From: Maledivibacter sp.
Lineage (GTDB): Bacteria > Bacillota > Clostridia > Peptostreptococcales > Caminicellaceae
DNA: 64,000 nt
Direction: 5' to 3'
Assembly (NCBI GenBank): GCA_025210375.1
Contig: JAOASB010000050.1
Coordinates: 1 to 64,000 of the forward strand
Shown: positions 20,401 to 27,455 of the stretch, piece after piece
Numbering within the stretch: position 1 is the first letter of the stretch
Layout: the number at the start of each line of letters is the position of its first letter
Notes under the pieces: generated by a model
Database searches by the model: none
What the model was told of the DNA's origin: nothing
The model's input: only the letters and a program-made list of their open reading frames with translations
Translations under genes and position numbers: made by a program

Positions 20401-23306
20401 TCGGATTTGAAATATCTCAAAATAATAAGGGTATAATGACCCTAGCATGGACAGAGGGCTCTGGGAAAATATTCACTTCAGTATTTGACCCAGAAAGTAA
20501 TATATGGAGTCAAAAGCTAGAAATTACAGACACAAATAGTGAAAAACTTGAAGGAGATGCTGGGAGTAAGATTAGTCGTTATTTTGACGCTTCCTTGAAT
20601 GATAAAGGGGATATAATGGCTTTATATGACTGTGTTGAATTAGTTGAAAAAGCTGGAGGGATAGAAGCCGGAAGAACCGATTTAAAATACGCAAGCTATG
20701 AAATAGGAAACGATTTAGCTATCAATGGGGCAAGTATTAGTTTTTCTAACGATAATCCTATGCCGGGAAACAATATAACTATATCTGCATTATTACAAAA
20801 TCTAGGGGAATTTGTGCAGAAAAATATCGAAGTTTCATTCTATGATGGTGATCCAGAAGATGGAGGAATACTAATAGATACGGTAGAAATAACTGATATA
20901 TTAGGTGGTAAAGAAGATAAAATTGTATCTACCGACTGGAATATACCAATAGAACAGAAAAACCATAATATATATATAATAGTAGATCCTAAGAATAGAA
21001 AGATGGATAGGGATAGATCAAATAATATAGCAGCTTCAAATATTGTTAAACCTGATCTCGAAATTTCAGATATAAAAACTAGAACATTGCAGGATAAAAG
21101 AAAGCTGTATGTAAAAATCAATAATAATGGTAGTGTAATAGCTGAAAATTCATTATTGGAATTATATGTAGAGGGAAAGGAGGAAAGAAGATTAATCGAT
21201 ACAGTACATCTAGGGGACATAACTCCAATGGCACAGATTGAAAAGAGTATTGAGTGGACACCGAAGGATAGTGATTTTAATGAAGGCTTTGCAAAATTAG
21301 ACTTTATAGTAGATTCTGATACCGATGATTACGATTATTCTAATAATATTTATGGGTATAATGAGAAACCAATAGAAAAGAAAGAAGCCCTTGTACCTAA
21401 GTCCCTCAAGCTTAATAAATCAAATTTAAAATTAGGAGTAAATACTACAGAAACATTGATCGAAGTATTTTCCCCCATGGATTCAGAGTACAAAAAGGTT
21501 ATATGGAGTATCGATAATCCCTCTATAGCCCATGTAGATCAAAATGGAAGGGTTAAAGGAATTAACAAAGGCACTGGGGTTATTACTGCCAAGACAGAAG
21601 ACGGTATATTACAGGCTCAGTGTACAGTAGAGGTAACTGATCCACCCTTTGTAGTGCTAAGTGGAGATACTGAGATGAGGATAACAAGGGGAGATACATT
21701 TACAGACCCAGGTGCTAAGGCATACGATGGAGAGACAGATATATCAAAGAGAATTGAAGTAACGGGGGATGAAATTGACACGTCGATTGTGGGTTCGAAT
21801 GAAATATATTATTATTGTACCAGCGAAGAAGGGGTGGCTTCACAAGTCAAGGTGAGAAAGGTAATAGTAGCCCCGGAAAAGGTAAAGTTAAGTAATCGGG
21901 ATAATGGTATTAAAGTAATGGGGGTTGAGGGATTAGCTGGATTGAAATTGTACGATATAAATGAAAATCTCATAAAAGCTGTTAATGTGATGGATGCTTC
22001 AAATGATTATATATTTAAAAATATAGATGGTGATAGGGGTTATTATGTATCCCAAACAGTTAGGGGTATAGAAAGCGAATTATCCTATATAAAAGTTGAT
22101 AAAGACAGTAACGCACCGGTAGATAAAGAAAATAATTATGTTCAAAAGAAAAAACATAAACCAAAATCCAAAAAGTATTATGATAAAAAGGTTATTAAAT
22201 TGGATAAAGGAAGACAAAGGATTACATATACAGTAAATAAAGATGTAATCGACCTGCTAAAAAATTCTACTAAACAAGATATTGATATGGTATATGAAGC
22301 TAAGGACTCTGATGTAAGTAATATAAGGATACCAAATAATTTATTATCCCATTTTGATGATAGAAATATAAGTATAAATATAAACAAGGTAAAGCTTAAG
22401 CTAAGTAAGGAATTGATAAAAAAATATAATGATAATGGTAAAGATATCAATTTAGAGATTAGTTTAGGGGATATAGAAGGGATTAAAAAAATACAGCGGG
22501 ATGTTAAAATAATTGGGAGTCCTATAGAAATTAAGGCTGATATCAATATGAATACCGATGTATATGTTCCCTTAGATGGAGAGCTATTATTAGAAAGGGG
22601 CATGGAACTAAGGAAGTATTTAGATAAACTAAGGGTTCTAGTGGTTCACAGTGATGGAGATATAGAATACAAAAAAGGAAATATCTCATATGATCAAAGG
22701 GGCAATCCCATTGGAATAAAGGTTACTGTAGACAGATTTAGTACATTTGCTATTGTGAAGGAACAGAATCCAATAATGAAAAATATAAGCTTTAAGGATA
22801 TAGAAGGAATGTGGGCCAAGGAGTATATAGAACAATTAGTTCTAAAGGGTGCTGTCAGTGGATATCCCGATGGATATTTCAGACCTGATAAAAACATAAC
22901 TAGGGGAGAATTTGTATCTATAATATCAAAAGCTTTCGATTTAAAGGATAAGAAGGGGATAGTTTATAGTGATACCAAAAATCATTGGGCTAGAGAATAT
23001 ATAGATATGGCTGCTGCTGGAGGAATAGTAAAGGGATATAATGAGAATAGTTTTGGACCTAATGATTTCATCACTAGAGAACAGATGGCAGTAATAATCT
23101 CAAGAATCATTGAAAACCAAAATCAATCTAATAAACAAGACTTCAAAGACTGGAATGAAATAGCCGATTGGGCAAAGGCATCGGTTGAAAAAACATACAA
23201 TAATAATATAATAAATGGATATCCAGATAAAACATTTAAACCTAAAAAATATGTTACCCGTGGGGAGGCTGCAACGGTAATAATAAAAGCTTTAAATCAA
23301 AACTAA
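14451..23306 (+). CDS. Giant Calx-beta repeat surface protein with SLH anchor
   Basis: A 2,951-residue exported protein. Order seen: signal peptide (residues 1-36, ending NSYAE); an acidic Asn/Asp/Glu-rich linker near 165-200; several Calx-beta-type modules to about residue 1000 (repeated patterns such as EDAGEIEFTVHRSG, GTITFKAGETEKKI, IKIIDDS); a carboxypeptidase-regulatory-like module near 1135-1220; a long region around 1690-2080 with repeated W-x-x-P (NWSEPIQ, QWSEPQT, QWSEPIS) blades suggesting a beta-propeller; a CARDB-like module near 2085-2190; a bacterial Ig-like group 2 module near 2315-2395; a DUF5011-like module to about 2475; and three S-layer homology domains from about 2780 to the end. 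SLH domains bind pyruvylated secondary wall polymer. Likely adhesin or structural surface protein; AGGGGGA precedes the ATG. Calcium binding is inferred from the acidic modules. Confidence 0.9.
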   Translation: MKTKSKICSWIITFFTLFNAIINPIFYMGSINSYAETSEEAQDGTQNTEVIDLNQFDTEVDILNDSDVIFFESKSQTVSEDDGEINIVIKRLKVGEEKNLELTFNGTCTEGEDYSLDSKSITFDGGEMSKEISLRIIDDDEVEATEEINILLESNGGFKSDCRIEIRDNDKLENNDLKDNDLEDNSSEDENLENDTEEMSLGEELTTVEKASPISLSFSAGDYSVQEDAGEIEFTVHRSGVGDGEVTVDFETGSPQASPNIDFEYSRGTITFKAGETEKKIKIKIIDDSRHEKKELMTIELKEPTGGAILGENPIKNIYIEDNDEKRTFFSFEKTEYKFYEGGYKKPAKFKILRTGNLDDHFNLDIVIEPTAGSDFVNYGDYNFYDSSVFFHEGEKEVTISMEIMEDDLDEAMESFTLKIKNRDEGKFEASTAYVEVYDKDNTVEFDGNSWGCYEGSKDVEVVVNRSGAVDQEVWINYETQDISAEKGKDYESVKGTLIFSKGETRKSIKLNILDDNSFEDKESFKLKITDAKENVKIKGIGEMTVNITDDDSLAGDEVVRIELKGVTYNPNIKRLKVLIKSKNYFEESIPVIIECEEVDEKGNPLVGDHYKEKKDIKLNYSNEIVDIDMDIGKVSSKAVAIRLKAPSPNIIIEGKDKVCVDIASKIEFDGRYNNTVYEEDEKEIQLVLRRTGYLNCGADVDLEFDADYRYNPCDFYIDDENKSNSRISFSTGESEKVIRIKSKDDASFEGTETINLIIKSVCNSSVNTYIGDNNKAAFTINERDGEISSIKSFYNAVESEDGTLDITFLREGYVECRNEMFLTWDTDYITIDTNKIVFEPDETEKTVTLKAKKIDGYDDILIGMIHYYSNDKNMSFNKDIRIRLQEEPLGKLEFYDDWDVHENYGYPIYVDIGGSKELLDSNKTIKVKYKIIDGTAKEGEDFTVKSKEGIIDVKPYKNYYEKESNYYKDCWPIINIVDDRLPEDDEYFEIHYEVDPDDRIRTEKTVARYTIKNSNIPTMSIDKPSLVKLLPSEESIWNIKVADINKDYPYANIPIVVTEKKPNNDVIKTIVKTDEKGEAQYKVQVPEKGFINGTYNLDYKMDTEFEPDLSNIPTYNRYRYIENINTNYYVFQGYTNLSGTVYHAESKKTLNGVEVSVYKYDKLVKTTRTNEEGQYRIEGLEQGDEYTIEVEHPVMSLSRTLINTELDTETVYDVFLAYDTGVKDPMLYEFNMEIESDKLKYRRYLDVIDTYDREYVLSKGKDINTRLHMNWNGHRPKKVQYIFKNGNGDTTNVIDHPVGAYNNAIINQRIEKGKDWKIGDRLFIQGVTEVGTTTKPVEVKIVLIERSGIANAEGLVAEEQLPSVESPSTPDDFEFLNNLSIALKFSSVNIEVKKESNGTMKMEIGKGIKDKQFGSNSGKERLESLRSELKKIKDQVKKTVNSKSKFSIGKSNSDKGAELLVSGSLTLKWDDKNAEWKFHEGSMALVGEASFKKGKQFVIVCVPVYVEGEIIGKLEAALDFDYSEKKLKLIGRITPTLTGNIYAGLGSEYVGVGIYGKIEPSVDFKFQKDGTDIFFKMIMELGGEVRFLFFKAREKVFEHTWEDTIKKGTSDKNESSPAMARSMESDYFASAFEEIDRVRNTNFALDFNEMNEVKLWDLKPMERTGSNNSMMFRALRTDEDGDIISKDVFGDAKPKVVELEDGYLGVWIDDIKERSDMNRTAVVYSIFDEENWSEPIQINNDNTADFNADLAMTSRGGAAVWQNTSKELDDTATIKDFMANTEIKASTFEVPSKSEANQWNNTIALTDDLYYDGVPSISFDGSRGMVVWSKYKKDDLSSLNTIADILNADPKYIDIMFSKWDGNQWSEPQTVISNEGSLSKGSLAYDGYRAIYAYEADKDLDFITSIDKEINIITYDDTGEEAKGQWSEPISITSNGVSDTNPRVIYYENKPVLFWNQDGKIVYVRDFETKDIEVAVENVSKGIGFEISQNNKGIMTLAWTEGSGKIFTSVFDPESNIWSQKLEITDTNSEKLEGDAGSKISRYFDASLNDKGDIMALYDCVELVEKAGGIEAGRTDLKYASYEIGNDLAINGASISFSNDNPMPGNNITISALLQNLGEFVQKNIEVSFYDGDPEDGGILIDTVEITDILGGKEDKIVSTDWNIPIEQKNHNIYIIVDPKNRKMDRDRSNNIAASNIVKPDLEISDIKTRTLQDKRKLYVKINNNGSVIAENSLLELYVEGKEERRLIDTVHLGDITPMAQIEKSIEWTPKDSDFNEGFAKLDFIVDSDTDDYDYSNNIYGYNEKPIEKKEALVPKSLKLNKSNLKLGVNTTETLIEVFSPMDSEYKKVIWSIDNPSIAHVDQNGRVKGINKGTGVITAKTEDGILQAQCTVEVTDPPFVVLSGDTEMRITRGDTFTDPGAKAYDGETDISKRIEVTGDEIDTSIVGSNEIYYYCTSEEGVASQVKVRKVIVAPEKVKLSNRDNGIKVMGVEGLAGLKLYDINENLIKAVNVMDASNDYIFKNIDGDRGYYVSQTVRGIESELSYIKVDKDSNAPVDKENNYVQKKKHKPKSKKYYDKKVIKLDKGRQRITYTVNKDVIDLLKNSTKQDIDMVYEAKDSDVSNIRIPNNLLSHFDDRNISININKVKLKLSKELIKKYNDNGKDINLEISLGDIEGIKKIQRDVKIIGSPIEIKADINMNTDVYVPLDGELLLERGMELRKYLDKLRVLVVHSDGDIEYKKGNISYDQRGNPIGIKVTVDRFSTFAIVKEQNPIMKNISFKDIEGMWAKEYIEQLVLKGAVSGYPDGYFRPDKNITRGEFVSIISKAFDLKDKKGIVYSDTKNHWAREYIDMAAAGGIVKGYNENSFGPNDFITREQMAVIISRIIENQNQSNKQDFKDWNEIADWAKASVEKTYNNNIINGYPDKTFKPKKYVTRGEAATVIIKALNQN

Positions 23307-23337
23307 CAAATCAAATTTTGATAATTTTCTAGAATAT

Positions 23338-23360
23338 ACCGGGGAAACCCGGTTTTTTTT
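23338..23360 (+). terminator. Intrinsic terminator of the giant surface-protein gene
   Basis: Stem ACCGGG/CCCGGT with a GAAA tetraloop followed by eight T residues. Confidence 0.9.
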
Positions 23361-23458
23361 CATTACAATCATAAAAAATTTTATAATATGCTACGTTCTA
23401 GATTGTTTTTTTGATATAATGTAATTATTCTTTTTGACAATAAGGAAGGTGGAATAAT

Positions 23459-23557
23459 ATGAACCCCAAAATGAAAAAAACTGTAGCAATAGCTATAGCG
23501 GCTATTATGATTTTTGGATTGTTTTCAGGTATGATATTTTCATTTGCTAGTTTATAA
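23459..23557 (+). CDS. 32-residue single-span membrane peptide
   Basis: A short ORF with an excellent ribosome site (AAGGAAGGTGG, 23443-23453), ATG 23459 and its own terminator directly after the stop. The product has a charged start (MNPKMKK) and one hydrophobic segment (TVAIAIAAIMIFGLFSGMIF), the layout of small membrane peptides such as the DUF4044-type family in Firmicutes; the family link is from memory of its pattern and uncertain. A TATAAT box lies about 35 bp upstream. Its terminator hairpin is shared, bidirectionally, with the structured RNA locus on the other strand. Confidence 0.72.
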   Translation: MNPKMKKTVAIAIAAIMIFGLFSGMIFSFASL

Positions 23558-23560
23558 AGA

Positions 23561-23590
23561 AAAACAGCGTCTTAGGACGCTTTTGTTTTT
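23561..23590. terminator. Bidirectional intrinsic terminator
   Basis: AGCGTC/GACGCT stem with a four-base loop; T-rich on the plus side (TTTTGTTTTT) and A-rich before it, so it also yields a U tract for minus-strand transcripts. It would end both the 32-residue peptide mRNA and the minus-strand RNA element. Confidence 0.85.
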
Positions 23591-23610
23591 GATAAAGTAA
23601 AGGAATAGAT

Positions 23611-24021
23611 CGAGAACATAACGATCTTACTCGCACCATTAAAGATAACTTATTACCTAAACAAAATCTTTCGACTCGGCCCAAGCAAATCACTACCCGT
23701 AATGATGGTTTGTTCGACCCTGCATCATATCTTAACAACCCTATGCAATCTTTCGACCAGATAGGATCATTGGCAGTATAATGTATTACCAATATACTAC
23801 ATCGACACCATGCAGAATCTTCGCTCGACCCTATATGATAGGTTGGGATCCTATTATAATAATACAAAAGTACGACCATAATACAACCTTTCCCAACCAT
23901 ATAAAATCTTCCCTCCGACTGGATACCAGCCATACTAGACCAGTAAACAATCTTTGGTCGACCCATATACACCCTAGATTATAGAGCATATATAGATCTT
24001 CGCTCAACCGTTATGTCCCCG
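23611..24021 (-). ncRNA. Large structured RNA element, copy 1
   Basis: A 411-bp non-coding segment that is about three-quarters identical (by eye) to 45891-46300 on the opposite strand. Read on the minus strand it is built from successive hairpins whose loops share a GTCG...GAAGAT/GAAAGAT motif, several closed as TC-GAAA-GA tetraloops. Differences between the copies preserve pairing, for example TATTATG pairing with TTATAATA here (23877-23883 with 23852-23859) where copy 2 has TATTACG with CGTAATA. G-U pairs make sense only on this strand. A CATAATAT box precedes the conserved block in both copies and the bidirectional terminator at 23561-23590 follows. No known RNA class was recognised. Confidence 0.7.
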
Positions 24022-24098
24022 ACACTATATATTATGGACGATAATGTGGAGTATATACTAAAATACATAATGTAGTTTTTTCCATTTATAATCCTTTT

Positions 24099-24281
24099 TT
24101 ATAGGTTTTTGCTTTTCACTGCAAAGGCTCCACATTTTTTCCCCGAGCTTCTAAGAACCGCAATTGATGGTATCAGACTGGTCTTAAAGCCAAAATATCT
24201 ACAACCCCTTGGACTGTTTTGATCCCATGTTATATAAAAATACTTACATTTAAAACAATCTATTCTATCCCTTTGTGACAT
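24099..24281 (-). CDS. Small Cys-rich protein, putative zinc-binding
   Basis: A 60-residue protein with four or five cysteines in a zinc-ribbon-like arrangement: CFKC near residue 9, RGC near 27 and KKC near 50. Proteins of this pattern (RIDCFKCKYFYITWD, then PRGCRYFGFK) recur as short conserved ORFs in Clostridia; many database entries label them as uracil-DNA glycosylase, which I think is a name transfer without catalytic residues here. ATG 24281 has AAGGAG upstream. Its 3' end lies about 70 bp before the structured RNA on the same strand, so the two could be co-transcribed. Confidence 0.75.
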   Translation of the reverse strand: MSQRDRIDCFKCKYFYITWDQNSPRGCRYFGFKTSLIPSIAVLRSSGKKCGAFAVKSKNL

Positions 24282-24367
24282 ACATAATCTCCTTTTGACC
24301 TAGTCTAAATTATTCATAGAAAATTTAAAACTTTGCTGTGTCCTTTTATTTCTAAAGCATTAATCGA

Positions 24368-24524
24368 GGAAATTGCATAACTCTTACTTGGCACAATTGC
24401 ATATGCGAATATCATCCTATATTTAATTGCTTAAGATATAAGCATATTTGATGGTATAGCTTTAAGAATTTTAAAACTACATGTAGCAGATGGTTTTCAC
24501 AGAAAGTAATTATGCAATTTGCTC
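24368..24524 (+). repeat. MITE-like repeat, copy B (complete)
   Basis: A 157-bp element starting GGAAATTGCATAAC and ending ATTATGCAATTTGCTC, so the ends are near-perfect inverted repeats. It is flanked on both sides by AATCGA (24362-24367 and 24525-24530), a probable target-site duplication. No coding capacity. It lies in the 402-bp gap between the Cys-rich gene and the patatin gene; the rest of that gap shows only A/T-rich promoter-like sequence. Confidence 0.8.
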
Positions 24525-24683
24525 AATCGAAAATCAAGACTTATTTATAAATATTACTCTATTTTTTTGAAATTTACAACGGGGTTAAAATATACCCATT
24601 ATTTAACATGGGCTTAGTGGAATATAACGAGTAAATAGTACAAAAAATTTATACTGAATGAAATAAAAAAATAGGGTGATTTT

Positions 24684-25529
24684 ATGAAAAGTGTAGGATT
24701 AGTATTACAAGGTGGAGGGATGAGGGGAGTATATACTTCAGGAGTACTAGATTTTTTTATGGATAAAGATTTGTATTTTTCATATATTATAGCTGTCTCG
24801 GCTGGGGCGTGCAATGCAATAGCATATATTACAGGAAAAAGAGGATTTGGAAAGAAAATTTGTATAGATTATATAAGTAATAATAAATACATAAGCTATA
24901 AAAACCTATTAACCAAGGGGAGTATAGTAGATATGGATTTCATATTTGATAAAGTACCAAATACACTAGACCCCTTTGATCTTGACGAAATAGCTAATTG
25001 CGATAACAAATTTATTATTGCCGCCACCGATTGTAATAATGGAAATCCCGTATATATAGATGTGGATAACTGTAATGACATCATTACAGCCATAAAAGCA
25101 TCTAGTAGTGTACCCTTTGTAACAAAAACCGTGGGATTTGAAGATATGAATCTTTTGGATGGAGGCATATCAGATCCTATACCCATAAAAAAATCAATAA
25201 AGGATGGAAATAATAGAAATGTAATAGTTTTAACTAATGAAGATGGATATACACAGAAAGCTTTCAAAATGAAAAGACTGGCCAATAGAATGTATCCAGA
25301 CTATAGGGATTTAGTAAAATCAATCCTAGATTGTCATACATTATATCATGAAACTATTGACTATATAAAAGAACTTGAAACTGAAAAAAAAGTTTTTATT
25401 ATAAGACCAAGCAGATATTTGAAGCTAAAAACATTTGATAGAAATACTACAAGAGTTAAAGAACTATATGAATTAGGCTACAGGGATGCTGAAGAAAAAT
25501 ACCTTGAGCTAAGGACCTGGTTACAATAA
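24684..25529 (+). CDS. Patatin-like phospholipase
   Basis: A 281-residue patatin-family lipid acyl hydrolase with a Ser-Asp dyad. The oxyanion loop is QGGGMRG (residues 9-15). The nucleophile is Ser39 in AVSAG, where the first glycine of the usual GxSxG elbow is alanine. The catalytic Asp is in LLDGGISDP near residue 160. No signal peptide, so it should act on membrane lipids from the cytosol, as with other bacterial short patatins. The family often includes a C-terminal helical tail similar to the one here (KELYELGYRDAEEKYLELRTW). Weak ribosome site (AGGGTGA). Monocistronic, with a terminator at 25584. Confidence 0.9.
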   Translation: MKSVGLVLQGGGMRGVYTSGVLDFFMDKDLYFSYIIAVSAGACNAIAYITGKRGFGKKICIDYISNNKYISYKNLLTKGSIVDMDFIFDKVPNTLDPFDLDEIANCDNKFIIAATDCNNGNPVYIDVDNCNDIITAIKASSSVPFVTKTVGFEDMNLLDGGISDPIPIKKSIKDGNNRNVIVLTNEDGYTQKAFKMKRLANRMYPDYRDLVKSILDCHTLYHETIDYIKELETEKKVFIIRPSRYLKLKTFDRNTTRVKELYELGYRDAEEKYLELRTWLQ

Positions 25530-25858
25530 TAAATATATATAATGGATGTGATGTCTGGATAAGTGTGGTATATTAATGAGATGAAAACTAAGGGGGTTAT
25601 ACTTCCTTAGTTTTTATATATTTTTAAAACGTATTGTAAGGGAACTAAAAATTGGAACCAGAAAAGCTTGTTCAGAAGATTTTGTTAATACTCTTGTATT
25701 TTTGTGAATAATATAATATTGTATGATAGAGAACAGGGCAAATATAAAAAATAAACTAGTCATCTTACTAGTTCCTTTTATTATTTTCTGACTCGACTTG
25801 TTCACTTTTTCCATATGCCTAGGGTGGTTTAGATTGTAAAGAAAGAGGTATATAAATT
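25530..25858. other. Intergenic region with patatin terminator
   Basis: It holds the terminator at 25584-25617 and an A/T-rich stretch. A 66-codon minus-strand ORF here (25614-25814) has one hydrophobic stretch but no ribosome site and overlaps the terminator; I do not call it a gene. Nothing else seen. Confidence 0.55.
25584..25617 (+). terminator. Intrinsic terminator after the patatin gene
   Basis: AAAACTAAGG/CCTTAGTTTT, a 10-bp stem with an 11-base loop and T run. Confidence 0.85.
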
Positions 25859-26413
25859 ATGAAAAAATTTAACTATCTAATAAATAAAGCAATAGAAGAA
25901 GCAGCGAAGGCTCATAGTACCCAGTACAGAAAGGTAACGAAAATCCCATATATAGTCCATCCCTTTGAAGTAGCTCTCATTTTACAGGAAAATAGTGCCA
26001 GTGAAGAAGTAATTGCAGCCGGGATACTACATGATACCCTAGAAGATACAGAGCTTACCAAGGAAGAGATAAGGGACATATTTGGAGATAGGATACTGGA
26101 GCTGGTTTTAGGAGCCTCTGAGGAACTGGATGATAGGGAAAACACTCCTTGGCATGATAGAAAGCTCCATACAATAGAGCATTTAAAAAATGCTCCAAGG
26201 GATGTAAAGATGATTGCCTGTGCAGACAAGCTTAGCAATATAAGGAGTATGATTAAGGGCTATGATGATATGGGAGATAGACTATGGGATAGATTTAATG
26301 CACCCTATGGAAAACAAAAGTGGTACTATCACAGCTTAGTCGATAGTTTAAAAGAGCTTCAAGAGTTTAAAATGTACAGTCAGTTTAAAGAGGCAGTTAA
26401 CTACTTATTTTAG
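25859..26413 (+). CDS. HD-domain (p)ppGpp hydrolase-like protein
   Basis: A 184-residue stand-alone HD hydrolase of the SpoT/MESH1 type. The metal-binding set is visible: His34 in YIVHP, His58-Asp59 in GILHDTLED and the later Asp in CADKLSNI. HP at 34-35, the LEDT segment and DKL(S/A)N match the hydrolase half of RelA/SpoT proteins, and there is no synthetase, TGS or ACT domain. It may remove the 3'-diphosphate from (p)ppGpp, or act on NADPH as MESH1 does; sequence alone does not decide. AAGAGG precedes the ATG. recX follows by 40 bp and may be co-transcribed. Confidence 0.82.
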   Translation: MKKFNYLINKAIEEAAKAHSTQYRKVTKIPYIVHPFEVALILQENSASEEVIAAGILHDTLEDTELTKEEIRDIFGDRILELVLGASEELDDRENTPWHDRKLHTIEHLKNAPRDVKMIACADKLSNIRSMIKGYDDMGDRLWDRFNAPYGKQKWYYHSLVDSLKELQEFKMYSQFKEAVNYLF

Positions 26414-26453
26414 TTGCAATGGGGTTGTAAATATAGAAGGAGAGGATATCATA

Positions 26454-27083
26454 TTGTCGAAAAAGGAGTTTGAGATTACTAAACTGGAGATTCAAAAGAG
26501 GAATAGCAACAGAATATCCATATATATAAATGATAAATATGCCCTTGGGGTACATAAAGATATAGTATATAAATTAAATTTAGAAAAAGGCAAGCTTATA
26601 GATGAAGATTTTATAGAAAAAATAATAAAAACAGAAGAACAAAAAAAAGCAAATGATTATGCAATCAAGCTGTTATCCTATAGACAAAGAAGCGAAAAAG
26701 AAATAAATGATAGAATGAAACAAAAGGGTTATGAAGGAGAAGTGATTGATAAGACCATAGGATGGTTAAGGGAATACAGTCTTGTAGATGATATGGACTT
26801 TGCTAAAGAATATACTAAGGCAAAAGCAAAAAAGTATGGTAAAAGTAGAATAAAGATGGAGCTTTCTAGAAAAGGCGTTGGCGATGATATAATAACTAAC
26901 ATATTAGAAGATGAATTAAATTTTGAAAAACAATATAATGCTGCCCTCCAGCAAGCAAAGAAAAAAGTCAAAGCATACAAAGGAGAAGAAAGACAAGCTG
27001 TATATAGAAAATTGGGCTCCTATCTCCAAAGAAGAGGATTTTCCTATGAGATAATATCTAAAATATTAAAAGAACTTCTGTAG
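26454..27083 (+). CDS. recX: Regulatory protein RecX
   Basis: A 209-residue RecX, which binds RecA filaments and tunes recombination. It has the three-helix repeat layout typical of the family: AIKLLSYRQRSEKEINDRMKQKGY, then DMDFAKEYTKAKAKKYGKSRIKMELSRKG (the second repeat) and RKLGSYLQRRGFSYEII at the end. The N-terminal region (FEITKLEIQKRNSNRISIYIND) is the extended type seen in Gram-positives. Start is TTG 26454, preceded by AGAAGGAGAGG; no better ATG exists. recA is not in the window. It may share a transcript with the HD protein upstream. Confidence 0.9.
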   Translation: MSKKEFEITKLEIQKRNSNRISIYINDKYALGVHKDIVYKLNLEKGKLIDEDFIEKIIKTEEQKKANDYAIKLLSYRQRSEKEINDRMKQKGYEGEVIDKTIGWLREYSLVDDMDFAKEYTKAKAKKYGKSRIKMELSRKGVGDDIITNILEDELNFEKQYNAALQQAKKKVKAYKGEERQAVYRKLGSYLQRRGFSYEIISKILKELL

Positions 27084-27455
27084 AAACATGATTATGGAAT
27101 CAAAATTGAGAAATAAGGCAAAAAAGTATTTACAATAAACTTTATAGTGATATAATATCTATGATGATATTAAAGGTACTTTAGACCAATGGAAATCCAT
27201 TGGTCTTTTAAATATAGAAACTCAATAAAGCTTTTACATTTTCATTCCTCGAATATCCTTAAAAAGTTGTCTATTCAAGAGATCAAAATGTAGATTTATT
27301 AGTGTGTTCTAAATAATTAAACTAAAAAAATTATACAACTATGGTATTATGCATATAATGTTTTATGGTATAATTAAGTGGTTATAATAGTTTAAACTTA
27401 GTGTTTTTAGTTAATAATGGAAATATTAAAATACAATAAGGAGGAAAAAATAATA
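27084..27455. other. Intergenic region recX-tig
   Basis: It contains a promoter-like pair (TTTACA 27129-27134, TATAAT 27151-27156), a strong terminator only about 27 bp further on (27183-27210), then an A/T-rich tig promoter region with TATAAT-like boxes near 27355 and 27372. No gene longer than seven codons was seen between promoter and terminator. Confidence 0.55.
27183..27210 (+). terminator. Intrinsic terminator upstream of tig
   Basis: A perfect 10-bp stem AGACCAATGG/CCATTGGTCT with an AAAT loop and TTTTA tail. It ends recX transcription, or a very short transcript from the promoter-like sequence just upstream. Confidence 0.85.

Noticed and set aside
23547..23972. 141-codon minus-strand ORF, and the plus-strand ORF 23781-23984, inside RNA copy 1
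   Set aside because: No ribosome site. The homologous region at 45.9-46.3 kb gives similar peptide fragments in only one frame and is broken by stops, while base changes preserve RNA pairing rather than codons.
23600..24020. CRISPR array, because of recurring TCTTCGCTCGACC-like words
   Set aside because: The repeats are degenerate, unevenly spaced and parts of hairpins; there are no uniform spacers or cas genes.
24099..24281. Annotation as uracil-DNA glycosylase
   Set aside because: At 60 residues it has no glycosylase catalytic motifs; only the Cys pattern is visible, so it is described as a small Cys-rich protein.
25614..25814. 66-codon minus-strand ORF with a hydrophobic segment
   Set aside because: No Shine-Dalgarno sequence, and its end overlaps the patatin terminator.
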